Source: Burkholderiaceae bacterium (GTDB lineage: Bacteria; Pseudomonadota; Gammaproteobacteria; Burkholderiales; Burkholderiaceae). Taken from it: DNA of 5,121 nt. The notes below the pieces were generated by a model. It saw only the letters and a program-made list of their open reading frames with translations, did not search any database and was not told where the DNA came from. The translations under genes were made by a program, and so were the position numbers. The stretch's first letter is position 1. Each line of letters begins with the position of its first letter. Shown piece by piece: positions 1-5,121 of this stretch. Location of the stretch: contig CANBPJ010000109.1 of NCBI GenBank assembly GCA_947371415.1, positions 1 through 5,121 on the forward strand, read 5' to 3'.

Positions 1-96
1 ATAGTTTTCCGCCGCGATCCCGGCCTTGGTAAGCGCGTTAAAGAGGGTAGATTTGCCGACGTTAGGCAGGCCGACGATGCCACATTTCAAAGACAT
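1..96 (-). CDS. ychF: YchF, ribosome-associated Obg-family P-loop NTPase (5' end only)
   Basis: Partial gene: only the first 32 codons lie in the window, out of about 363 in the usual family member. The minus strand reads MSLKCGIVGLPNVGKSTLFN followed by ALTKAGIAAENY. This is the highly conserved YchF N-terminus, with its G1/P-loop GLPNVGKS at residues 9-16. YchF (also called EngD or OLA1-like) is a cytoplasmic TRAFAC-class NTPase that prefers ATP, binds ribosomes and is linked to translation and stress responses; that is family knowledge. The start is ATG at 96-94, which matches the usual family start exactly. No Shine-Dalgarno is visible upstream of it. The gene is divergent from the FAD hydroxylase gene, with 40 bp between start codons. 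The identification is very secure despite the short fragment. Confidence 0.96.
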   Translation of the reverse strand, partial: MSLKCGIVGLPNVGKSTLFNALTKAGIAAENY

Positions 97-136
97 AGCC
101 GTATTGTAAAGGGGCTGGTTTCGATATCATCGAGAT
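97..136. promoter_or_regulatory. Short divergent promoter region between ychF and the hydroxylase operon
   Basis: This 40-bp spacer must carry, or lie next to, the promoters of two divergent transcripts. On the minus strand TACAAT (108 to 103) is a 5/6 match to the -10 consensus and would start RNA at about base 96, the ychF ATG. On the plus strand TATCAT (125-130) is also a 5/6 match and would start RNA at about 137, the hydroxylase ATG. TTGTAA (104-109) is a weak -35 candidate for the plus direction, but its spacer is only 15 bp. No good -35 is seen for ychF. An inverted repeat, TCGAT-ATC-ATCGA, lies at 121-133. All assignments are by eye and tentative. Confidence 0.35.
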
Positions 137-1411
137 ATGTCAGAAGTTCGCCAAAATACTCCCACTAAATTACCTAAGAATACCTCCCAAATACGGACGG
201 TTGATGTCGTAGTTGTAGGCGGAGGCATAGCAGGCAAGGCTTGCGCCTTGGGTCTAGCTCAACTCGGACTGCAAACAATCCAAATTGCTCCTGACTTAAG
301 TCAAGCTGTTCCCGCCCCGCAAGGCGATGAATGGGGTCAGCGTATTTACGCTTTTTCTCCCGGCACCCAGAAATTGTTGGCCCATTTGCAGGTCTGGGAT
401 GCCGTTGATCACAGTCGCATGCAGGCAGTAAGAGATATGAGAATCTTTGGCGATCGCGGGGAAAAGCATGATCAACTCCATCTCTCTGCTTTCGAAGCAG
501 GGACACCCCAGCTAGCCTGGATTGGTGAATCGAATGTCATTGAGCACACCCTAGATCAAGCCGCGCGCTTTCAAAACAAATTAGAGCGGATCACGGATGT
601 AGTGGAAAGCATTCAAGTAGATGCTGCTGGAGCAATACTGCATCTCAACAATGGCTCTGCTCTGCAGGCGCAACTGGTGATTGCTGCTGATGGCGCCAAC
701 TCCCCCATTCGCGCCGAGCTAGGCATTTCAGCAACAGAAGAAAGTTACTCACAAAGCGCTGTGGTTGCCAATTGGATTTGCACTAACGCCCATTTAGAAA
801 CCGCCTACCAATGGTTCTTGCCGGGCGGCGATATTGTGGCGATGTTGCCGTTGCCAAACAAACAAGTCTCCATGGTCTGGTCAACCTCACCAGAAAATGC
901 TGCAGAACTTTTAAAGCTAAATCAAGCGGCTTGGTCTCAACAGTTTTTCTCGATCGCGAACGGCGCAATAGCTGAGCAGCTTGGAGTGCTTACCCTCAAC
1001 TCCACACCCGCTGCATTTCCACTCAGAAGAATTCGTGCAAGTCGCTTTATTGGTCCAGAAGAAAATCCTAAGGTAGTCCTCATTGGGGATGCAGCCCATG
1101 TGATGCACCCTTTAGCAGGACAGGGCCTGAACTTAGGCTTGAGAGATGTAGCAACACTGCTTACTATTCTAAGTAAGCGAGAATCCTTTAGATTGCCAAA
1201 CGATAAAGTCTTGTTGCGTCGATATGAACGTGAACGTCAAGGCGACACTAGCGCCCTGCTCTGGGTGACAGATAAGCTCAAGAAACTATTTTCAGCAAGT
1301 AGTGGCACTGAAAAGCAATTGCGTAACTGGGGTTTAGGTATGGTCAATCGCAGTCACTTTATTAAACGGCGCTTAATTGAACGCGCCCTTGGAGATATTG
1401 ATTTTGAATAA
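137..1411 (+). CDS. UbiH/UbiF/Coq6-family FAD-dependent hydroxylase (ubiquinone biosynthesis)
   Basis: A 424-residue flavoprotein monooxygenase of the family that hydroxylates the polyprenyl-phenol ring of ubiquinone precursors using O2, NAD(P)H and FAD at the inner face of the cytoplasmic membrane. Visible motifs: the Rossmann FAD-binding GGGIAG at residues 28-33 after a run of valines; the DG motif AADGANSP at 183-190; and the GD motif GDAAHVMHPLAGQG at 317-330 followed by LNLGLRD, the UbiH/Coq6 signature. Length is normal or slightly long because of a polar tail of about 20 residues before the Rossmann fold. ATG 137 is the only usable start: no ATG, GTG or TTG lies in frame between it and the fold, and no Shine-Dalgarno precedes it. 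It is the first gene of a four-gene run. Which ring position it hydroxylates (UbiH, UbiF, UbiI or UbiM type) cannot be told from sequence alone, so no symbol is given. Confidence 0.93.
   Translation: MSEVRQNTPTKLPKNTSQIRTVDVVVVGGGIAGKACALGLAQLGLQTIQIAPDLSQAVPAPQGDEWGQRIYAFSPGTQKLLAHLQVWDAVDHSRMQAVRDMRIFGDRGEKHDQLHLSAFEAGTPQLAWIGESNVIEHTLDQAARFQNKLERITDVVESIQVDAAGAILHLNNGSALQAQLVIAADGANSPIRAELGISATEESYSQSAVVANWICTNAHLETAYQWFLPGGDIVAMLPLPNKQVSMVWSTSPENAAELLKLNQAAWSQQFFSIANGAIAEQLGVLTLNSTPAAFPLRRIRASRFIGPEENPKVVLIGDAAHVMHPLAGQGLNLGLRDVATLLTILSKRESFRLPNDKVLLRRYERERQGDTSALLWVTDKLKKLFSASSGTEKQLRNWGLGMVNRSHFIKRRLIERALGDIDFE
1391..1394 (+). promoter_or_regulatory. Ribosome-binding site that fixes the TTG start of dsbC
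   Basis: GGAG lies nine bases before the TTG at 1404, inside the last codons of the hydroxylase gene. This spacing favours TTG 1404 over the other in-frame TTG codons at 1377, 1389 and 1398, which have no well-placed Shine-Dalgarno. It also favours it over ATG 1434, which would cut off the charged start of the signal peptide. Confidence 0.6.
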
Positions 1412-2120
1412 ACTCTTTTCCGCTATCGCCCTAATGAGCTTCCTCGCCCTTTCCATAGGAATGGCTAACGCACAATCCGAGCAACAAATCAGATCTGATC
1501 TACAAAAGAAAATTGGCGCCAACACCAAAATCAAAAGTGTTTCTGCTTCACCTATTTCTGGTATTTACGAGGTGTTAGTTGGCAACGAGGTTTTTTATAC
1601 TGACGCCAATAGCAAATATTTAATTCAAGGGGAAATTATTGAGATTGCTACGGGAAAAAATATAACCGAGCAAAAGCAGGCAGATCTCAATCGCATTAAA
1701 TGGTCTGAACTCAACCCATCCAATGCTTTAAAAGTGGTGCGAGGTAATGGCAGTCGTCAGTTAGCTATTTTTTCTGATCCCAATTGCGGTTACTGCAAAC
1801 GATTAGAGAAATCTCTACAGCAATTAGATAACGTCACGATCTATACCTATCTCATTCCTATCCTATCGCCGGACTCTGCTCAGAAGTCTAAACAAATTTG
1901 GTGCTCCACTGACCCGCAAAAAACGTATATTGACTGGATGATCAATGGTGTTGCGCCGAGCGGTAAAAGTGACTGTACTACCCCTCTAGATAAAAACATG
2001 GCTTTTGCTAAAACCTATGGTATCACTGGCACGCCCACCCTTTTCTTCACCGATGGCAGCCGCTTTCCTGGTGCAGTACAAATCACCGATATTGAAAAGA
2101 AGTTTGCCAGCCTGAAGTAA
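1404..2120 (+). CDS. dsbC: DsbC-type thiol:disulfide interchange protein (periplasmic isomerase)
   Basis: A 238-residue secreted thioredoxin-fold protein. Residues 1-23 from TTG 1404 form a classic Sec signal peptide: a short NK start, a hydrophobic core, and an ANA/QS cleavage site after residue 23. The N-terminal DsbC dimerisation domain follows (about 25-85), then a linker and the thioredoxin domain. That domain has the active site CGYC at 128-131 (context SDPNCGYCK) and the cis-proline loop TGTP ending at P211. Cys167 and Cys191 match the position of the second, structural disulfide of E. coli DsbC. The family keeps its catalytic cysteines reduced through DsbD and reshuffles wrong disulfides in the periplasm. 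DsbG is the alternative name; length, CGYC and the extra cysteine pair favour DsbC. The gene overlaps the hydroxylase stop by 8 bases and is probably translationally coupled to it. Longer versions starting at TTG 1377 are less likely, because they would put nine extra residues before the signal peptide. Confidence 0.9.
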   Translation: MNKLFSAIALMSFLALSIGMANAQSEQQIRSDLQKKIGANTKIKSVSASPISGIYEVLVGNEVFYTDANSKYLIQGEIIEIATGKNITEQKQADLNRIKWSELNPSNALKVVRGNGSRQLAIFSDPNCGYCKRLEKSLQQLDNVTIYTYLIPILSPDSAQKSKQIWCSTDPQKTYIDWMINGVAPSGKSDCTTPLDKNMAFAKTYGITGTPTLFFTDGSRFPGAVQITDIEKKFASLK

Positions 2121-2125
2121 GAGCC

Positions 2126-3907
2126 ATGAACACAATGAACATCCCTGATCTACCCGCAGTCCAATACACCATATGGCCAGCAGATCTACATGGCCATCGC
2201 TTTCATGTGAAGTTGCGAATCGAAAATCCACTACCCAATGGACAGATTTTGCAAATGCCAGCATGGATTCCGGGTAGTTATTTGATTCGAGACTTTAGTA
2301 AGCAAATCGAAACCATTCAAGCCTTTGCGCTTTCGAATCCCAATGAAGCACTTGCACTAGAGCGCATCGACAATGATCAGTGGCGCCTACCTAAAGTAGC
2401 CGGCCCCGTGGAAATTCTCACAACGGTCTATGCATTTGATTCTTCTGTGCGTGCTGCATACCTTGATACTGAGCGAGCATTTATTAATCCAAGCAGCTTA
2501 TGTTTAGCAGTCAAAGGTCAAGAGTCTTTGCCCTGCGCCCTAGTATTGATTCCACCTAAAGATAGTTGTGCGAATTCTTGGGTTGTGCAGACAGGCTTGC
2601 AGCCAGCTAAAGTAGATAGTCAAGGCTATGGCTTTTATCTAGCCAAAAACTATGACGACCTGCTTGATCATCCGATCGCCATGGGCGAGTTTCAGATGGC
2701 TCATTGGGAATCCAACGGCGTAAGCCATAGTATGGCCATTCAAGGCTGTGTTCATGAAGTGGATCTCGAGCGTTTAGCGAAAGATCTTCAAGCGATTTGT
2801 ACTTGCACGATTAATTTATTTGAACCTAAGACCAAAGCAGCCCCTTTTCAAAATTATTTGTTTTTGGTCAATGCCGTTCTTGCTGGATATGGTGGACTCG
2901 AGCATCGCAATAGCACTGCCCTACTCTGCCGACGCGATCAGGTTCCACAAATCAATGCCCCTTTAGATGAAGTTGCTTATCGCGAATTTCTTGGGCTTTG
3001 TAGCCATGAATATTTTCATGCGTGGCTCGTCAAGCGTATTCAACCAAAAGCATTTCAACCTTATCAACTCGATCGCAGAAACCATACGCGCTTACTCTGG
3101 CTATTTGAGGGCTTTACGAGCTATTACGATGATCTGCAACTCTTTCGTAGTAAGCGGATCGACCTCAAAACCTACCTCAAGCTAGTTTCCAATAACTGGA
3201 ATGGTATTCTGCGGGGTCCGGGAAGATCGAAGCAAAGCTTAGCGGATAGCTCCTTTGATGCTTGGACCAAGTACTATCAGGTAGACGAAAATACACCGAA
3301 TGCGGTGGTGAGTTATTACGGTAAAGGCGCACTACTCGCCTTAGGCTTGGATCTCAAGATTCGTGCATTTACCCAAAATCACCAATCACTCGATGATGTG
3401 ATGCGGGCAATCTGGCAAAGGCATGGTGTCACACTTGAGGGTATAACGGAGGATGGCCTGGATCCGATCATCCTTGAGGTACTTGGTGGTGGATTTACAA
3501 AGACCTGGAACGAATTTAAATCTCGTTACATTTTTGGCGTAGAAGACATACCAATTCAGAAGTGGCTGCCGGACTCCATTACCGTTAAATCAAAATCCCA
3601 AACGAAACTTGAGCAAATTAAATTGCAACTGGGTTTGCGCCATAGCGATGCTAATGGCTGGTTAAAAGTAACGCACGTTCTTGATGGTGGAGCTGCGCAA
3701 TTGGCAGGTCTAGCTGCCGGAGATCTTCTGGCTAGCATCAATGGTGAACGCGTTACCGCAGCTCGTTGGGATAAGGTTTTATCTAGCCTCATCACAGGTC
3801 AAGTGATTCAGATTTGCTTTTACCGGGATGACCTAGAACATGAGTGCATGACCGTTCTCGAAGAAGATCAAGTACCCACTCAATATGTATTGACCCCTGC
3901 TGAGTAA
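2126..3907 (+). CDS. M61-family metallopeptidase with C-terminal PDZ domain
   Basis: A 593-residue zinc aminopeptidase-like protein of MEROPS family M61 (glycyl aminopeptidase type). The domain order is typical: an N-terminal beta domain (about 10-185), a catalytic domain with the conserved GGLEHRNS at 256-263, the zinc motif HEYFH at 294-298 (His294, Glu295, His298), the probable third ligand Glu328 in WLFEGFTSYY, and YYGKG at 397-401. A PDZ domain follows at about 500-575, with GLAAGDLLASING as its core. All expected catalytic residues are present, so it should be active; substrates are unknown, though the family prefers N-terminal glycine or alanine. No signal peptide is visible, so it is probably cytoplasmic. 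It starts five bases after dsbC. ATG 2126 is preceded by GAAG at 2114-2117; ATG 2135 (three residues shorter) is an equally fair start. Length is normal for the family. Confidence 0.93.
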   Translation: MNTMNIPDLPAVQYTIWPADLHGHRFHVKLRIENPLPNGQILQMPAWIPGSYLIRDFSKQIETIQAFALSNPNEALALERIDNDQWRLPKVAGPVEILTTVYAFDSSVRAAYLDTERAFINPSSLCLAVKGQESLPCALVLIPPKDSCANSWVVQTGLQPAKVDSQGYGFYLAKNYDDLLDHPIAMGEFQMAHWESNGVSHSMAIQGCVHEVDLERLAKDLQAICTCTINLFEPKTKAAPFQNYLFLVNAVLAGYGGLEHRNSTALLCRRDQVPQINAPLDEVAYREFLGLCSHEYFHAWLVKRIQPKAFQPYQLDRRNHTRLLWLFEGFTSYYDDLQLFRSKRIDLKTYLKLVSNNWNGILRGPGRSKQSLADSSFDAWTKYYQVDENTPNAVVSYYGKGALLALGLDLKIRAFTQNHQSLDDVMRAIWQRHGVTLEGITEDGLDPIILEVLGGGFTKTWNEFKSRYIFGVEDIPIQKWLPDSITVKSKSQTKLEQIKLQLGLRHSDANGWLKVTHVLDGGAAQLAGLAAGDLLASINGERVTAARWDKVLSSLITGQVIQICFYRDDLEHECMTVLEEDQVPTQYVLTPAE

Positions 3908-4683
3908 TGCAATCATTTTCTGCGGCTGATATTCCCGAGGACTGGCGCGCCCTACTTAGTGATTATTTTGAATCCCCAGAGTGGCAAGAACTGCAGACCA
4001 ATCTGAGATCTGAATTAAATCAAGGTATAGACCAAGTCCGCCCTGAACCACGCAATTTCTTCAAAGCGCTAACCCTGACCCCGCTTGCTAAGGTCAAGGT
4101 CGTTATCTTAGGACAGGATCCCTATCACTCCCCAGAGCTAGCTCAGGGACTGGCTTTTTCTATTCCCAGCAACATTCCGACGAACTCACGCGCATTTCCC
4201 AGCTCTTTGCGCAATATCAGCAAAGCACTCTCTTTAGAGGGTTTTGGGGCCCTTCCCAATGGTGATCTCCATACTTGGGCTGAACAAGGCGTTCTGCTTC
4301 TGAATACGGCCCTCAGCGTCAAATTAGGTGAAGCGGGCAGTCATGCCAAGCTTGGATGGAAATCCTTGATTGACCGACTTATTGGCGGCTTAGCAAGGGA
4401 AAAGCCACATTTGGTTTGGATGCTTTGGGGTGGGCATGCCCAATCTAAGCTGCCCCTCATTGGGTCTGGAGTCGATCAATTGATTCTGCAATCCTCCCAC
4501 CCCTCAGGGTTGGGAGTCTATAAAACGGATCGACCCTTTTTACAGACTGGTGGAAAAGCGAGTTGCGGGCATTTCACCAAGACTAACGAATGGCTAGGCA
4601 AATATCAGAAAACGCCTATTTCCTGGGTTGCCCCAAAGGAACAAAGCCCTAGTGTCGCTCCTCAAAGCACCTTATTTAATTAA
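3907..4683 (+). CDS. ung: Uracil-DNA glycosylase, family 1
   Basis: A 258-residue family-1 UDG, which removes uracil from DNA as the first step of base-excision repair in the cytoplasm. Visible motifs: the water-activating loop GQDPYH at 69-74 (catalytic Asp71), uracil-recognition Asn133 in LLLNTAL, LWGGHAQSK at about 173-181, the catalytic His198 in SHPSGL, and CGHFTKTNEWL at 220-230. Two things are unusual. The segment from His198 to CGHF is about nine residues longer than in E. coli or human UDG, and the usual HPSPLS reads HPSGLG. Also, about 18 residues follow the normal domain end (PISW, 237-240) and finish in QSTLFN, a possible sliding-clamp binding peptide. The start codon shares its A with the peptidase stop (TAATG) and has no clear Shine-Dalgarno, so translation probably depends on reinitiation. 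The gene ends base-to-base against the convergent membrane-protein gene. Confidence 0.96.
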   Translation: MQSFSAADIPEDWRALLSDYFESPEWQELQTNLRSELNQGIDQVRPEPRNFFKALTLTPLAKVKVVILGQDPYHSPELAQGLAFSIPSNIPTNSRAFPSSLRNISKALSLEGFGALPNGDLHTWAEQGVLLLNTALSVKLGEAGSHAKLGWKSLIDRLIGGLAREKPHLVWMLWGGHAQSKLPLIGSGVDQLILQSSHPSGLGVYKTDRPFLQTGGKASCGHFTKTNEWLGKYQKTPISWVAPKEQSPSVAPQSTLFN

Positions 4684-4983
4684 TTACCTTACTGCTACTG
4701 CATAGAGATAGCCAGCCAGACCAGACGCCACAATGGCGCTCAGCCACTCCAACATCTGACCTGATTGAAAAACCCCGGCAAATTGCCCTGTGTAGGAACT
4801 AGCTAGGGCGGCCACAATGCCAAAGAGAATGGCTATCAGAGGCTTTTTGAAGTTGGGCTTGGATTTGCGTTGTCCTGGGTAAAAAACCCAGGCGAATATG
4901 CCAGATAAGCCGCCGATCACCAGAAAAGCTAAAAACCCCATTGCTACCCCCATTGTTGCTGACATCAAATCTATAATCACCAT
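4684..4983 (-). CDS. Small three-helix membrane protein, possibly GlsB/YeaQ/YmgE-like
   Basis: I do not firmly recognise this gene. From ATG 4983 it encodes 99 residues with three likely transmembrane helices (about 12-36, 48-70 and 79-97). A short basic loop, GQRKSKPNFKK (37-47), follows helix 1 and should face the cytoplasm. The glycine-rich small-residue helices (IGGLSGIFAW, LFGIVAAL, VASGLAGYL) and size loosely resemble the GlsB/YeaQ/YmgE stress membrane family, but this is only an impression. The start is uncertain. TTG 5010 and ATG 5007 would overlap the start of divergent hemA. ATG 4983 just avoids it. ATG 4965, 4953 and 4941 lie downstream of a candidate promoter, and 4941 has a GGGGG stretch five bases upstream, giving an 85-residue protein. 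The TAA stop directly abuts the ung stop on the other strand. Confidence 0.7.
   Translation of the reverse strand: MVIIDLMSATMGVAMGFLAFLVIGGLSGIFAWVFYPGQRKSKPNFKKPLIAILFGIVAALASSYTGQFAGVFQSGQMLEWLSAIVASGLAGYLYAVAVR
4874..4892. repeat. Perfect 7-bp inverted repeat with 5-base A/T loop
   Basis: The arms CCTGGGT (4874-4880) and ACCCAGG (4886-4892) flank five A residues on the plus strand. It lies inside the membrane-protein gene, in the codons for WVFYPG, and about 90-110 bases upstream of the hemA start. No T-run follows on either strand, so it is not a standard terminator. It could be an mRNA hairpin, a protein-binding site upstream of hemA, or simply chance within coding sequence. Confidence 0.4.
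4972..4977 (+). promoter_or_regulatory. Candidate hemA -10 box
   Basis: A perfect TATAAT lies seven bases upstream of the hemA ATG at 4985, so RNA would begin at about the A of the start codon. The -35 region is poor: the best hexamers near 4950-4956, such as CATTGT, match weakly. No extended TG motif is present. If real, the promoter would give a leaderless hemA mRNA, in keeping with the absence of a Shine-Dalgarno. Confidence 0.4.
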
Positions 4984-5010
4984 TATGAAGTTGTTGACAC
5001 TCGGCATCAA
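4982..5010 (-). promoter_or_regulatory. Candidate sigma-70 promoter for the minus-strand membrane gene
   Basis: Reading the minus strand, TTGATG (5010 to 5005, 4/6 match to the -35 box) is followed after exactly 17 bases by CATAAT (4987 to 4982, 5/6 match to the -10 box). RNA would start near 4975, inside the hemA -10 box, and the promoter itself overlaps the first codons of hemA. It would place the real membrane-protein start at 4965, 4953 or 4941. This is a by-eye match only. Confidence 0.35.
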
Positions 5011-5121
5011 TCATCACACAGCGCCGGTCGCCATTCGGGAAAAGGTCGCCTTTGACCCTGAATTTCTTCAAGAAGCGTTGCACGATCTTCGCCAACATCT
5101 CGTTGGCGCGAATCAGGCCGG
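4985..5121 (+). CDS. hemA: HemA, glutamyl-tRNA reductase (5' end only)
   Basis: Partial gene: 45 full codons, then the window ends. It begins MKLLTLGINHHTAPVAIREK, the characteristic N-terminus of glutamyl-tRNA reductase (E. coli begins MTLLALGINHKTAPVSLRE). The enzyme reduces glutamate on glutamyl-tRNA with NADPH to glutamate-1-semialdehyde, the first committed step of tetrapyrrole (heme) synthesis in the cytoplasm. The catalytic cysteine, near residue 50 in the family, lies just beyond the edge. ATG 4985 is fixed by alignment with the family start. There is no Shine-Dalgarno; a TATAAT sits seven bases upstream. The first 26 bases overlap the longest possible reading of the divergent membrane gene. 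In related genomes prfA often follows hemA, but that region is outside this window. Confidence 0.95.
   Translation, partial: MKLLTLGINHHTAPVAIREKVAFDPEFLQEALHDLRQHLVGANQA

Noticed and set aside
174..506. A 110-codon minus-strand open frame within the hydroxylase gene
   Set aside because: It lies antisense to a well-supported FAD enzyme, and its composition (many Arg, Cys and Leu) is typical of shadow frames.
2724..2736. Inverted repeat GCCATA-G-TATGGC
   Set aside because: The one-base centre cannot form a hairpin loop; it lies mid-gene in the peptidase with no regulatory context and is likely chance.
2967..3185. A 72-codon plus-strand open frame inside the M61 peptidase gene
   Set aside because: It overlaps the zinc-site codons in another frame and resembles no known protein.
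4620..4641. Bulged stem-loop near the ung 3' end as a possible terminator
   Set aside because: It is 40 bases before the stop codon, only eight paired bases with a two-base bulge, and no T-run follows.
4777..4787. Inverted repeat GGCAA-A-TTGCC within the membrane-protein gene
   Set aside because: Short, with a one-base centre and no T-run; not a terminator and expected by chance.
4994..4999. A perfect TTGACA -35 hexamer on the plus strand
   Set aside because: It lies inside hemA codons, and the position 17 bases downstream (CACAGC) is no -10 box, so it cannot drive hemA.
4799..5098. A 99-codon minus-strand open frame overlapping hemA and the membrane gene
   Set aside because: It is antisense to the certain start of hemA and in another frame of the membrane gene; its translation has no recognisable domain and looks like a shadow.

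Overview
The window looks like a piece of a betaproteobacterial core chromosome, most likely Polynucleobacter or a close Burkholderiaceae relative. That placement is inferred from protein resemblance, the moderate GC content (estimated by eye in the high forties) and the tightly packed genes. No search could be run. I see no mobile element, CRISPR array, rRNA or tRNA, and no gene-free stretch longer than about 40 bases.

Layout, left to right. Bases 1-96 (minus) hold the first 32 codons of ychF. A 40-bp spacer divides it from a divergent plus-strand run of four genes packed as an operon: a UbiH/UbiF/Coq6-type FAD hydroxylase (137-1411), a DsbC-type periplasmic disulfide isomerase (1404-2120, TTG start inside the end of the hydroxylase gene), an M61 metallopeptidase with a PDZ domain (2126-3907) and family-1 uracil-DNA glycosylase ung (3907-4683, sharing one base with the peptidase gene). 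A small minus-strand membrane-protein gene (4684 to about 4983) ends exactly where ung ends. The first 45 codons of hemA, glutamyl-tRNA reductase, start on the plus strand at 4985 and run off the right edge.

The four operon genes do not form one pathway: they cover ubiquinone synthesis, periplasmic disulfide repair, peptide cleavage and DNA base-excision repair. They look co-transcribed for housekeeping reasons. The two divergent junctions (ychF/hydroxylase and membrane gene/hemA) are so tight that each gene must have a near-leaderless mRNA or a promoter inside its neighbour. Both junctions carry -10-like boxes about 6-7 bases from start codons that lack a Shine-Dalgarno.

I found no wholly new system. 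The most interesting signal is an extra C-terminal tail on Ung ending in QSTLFN, which fits the consensus of DNA sliding-clamp (DnaN) binding peptides. Ung also has an enlarged, altered DNA-intercalation loop.
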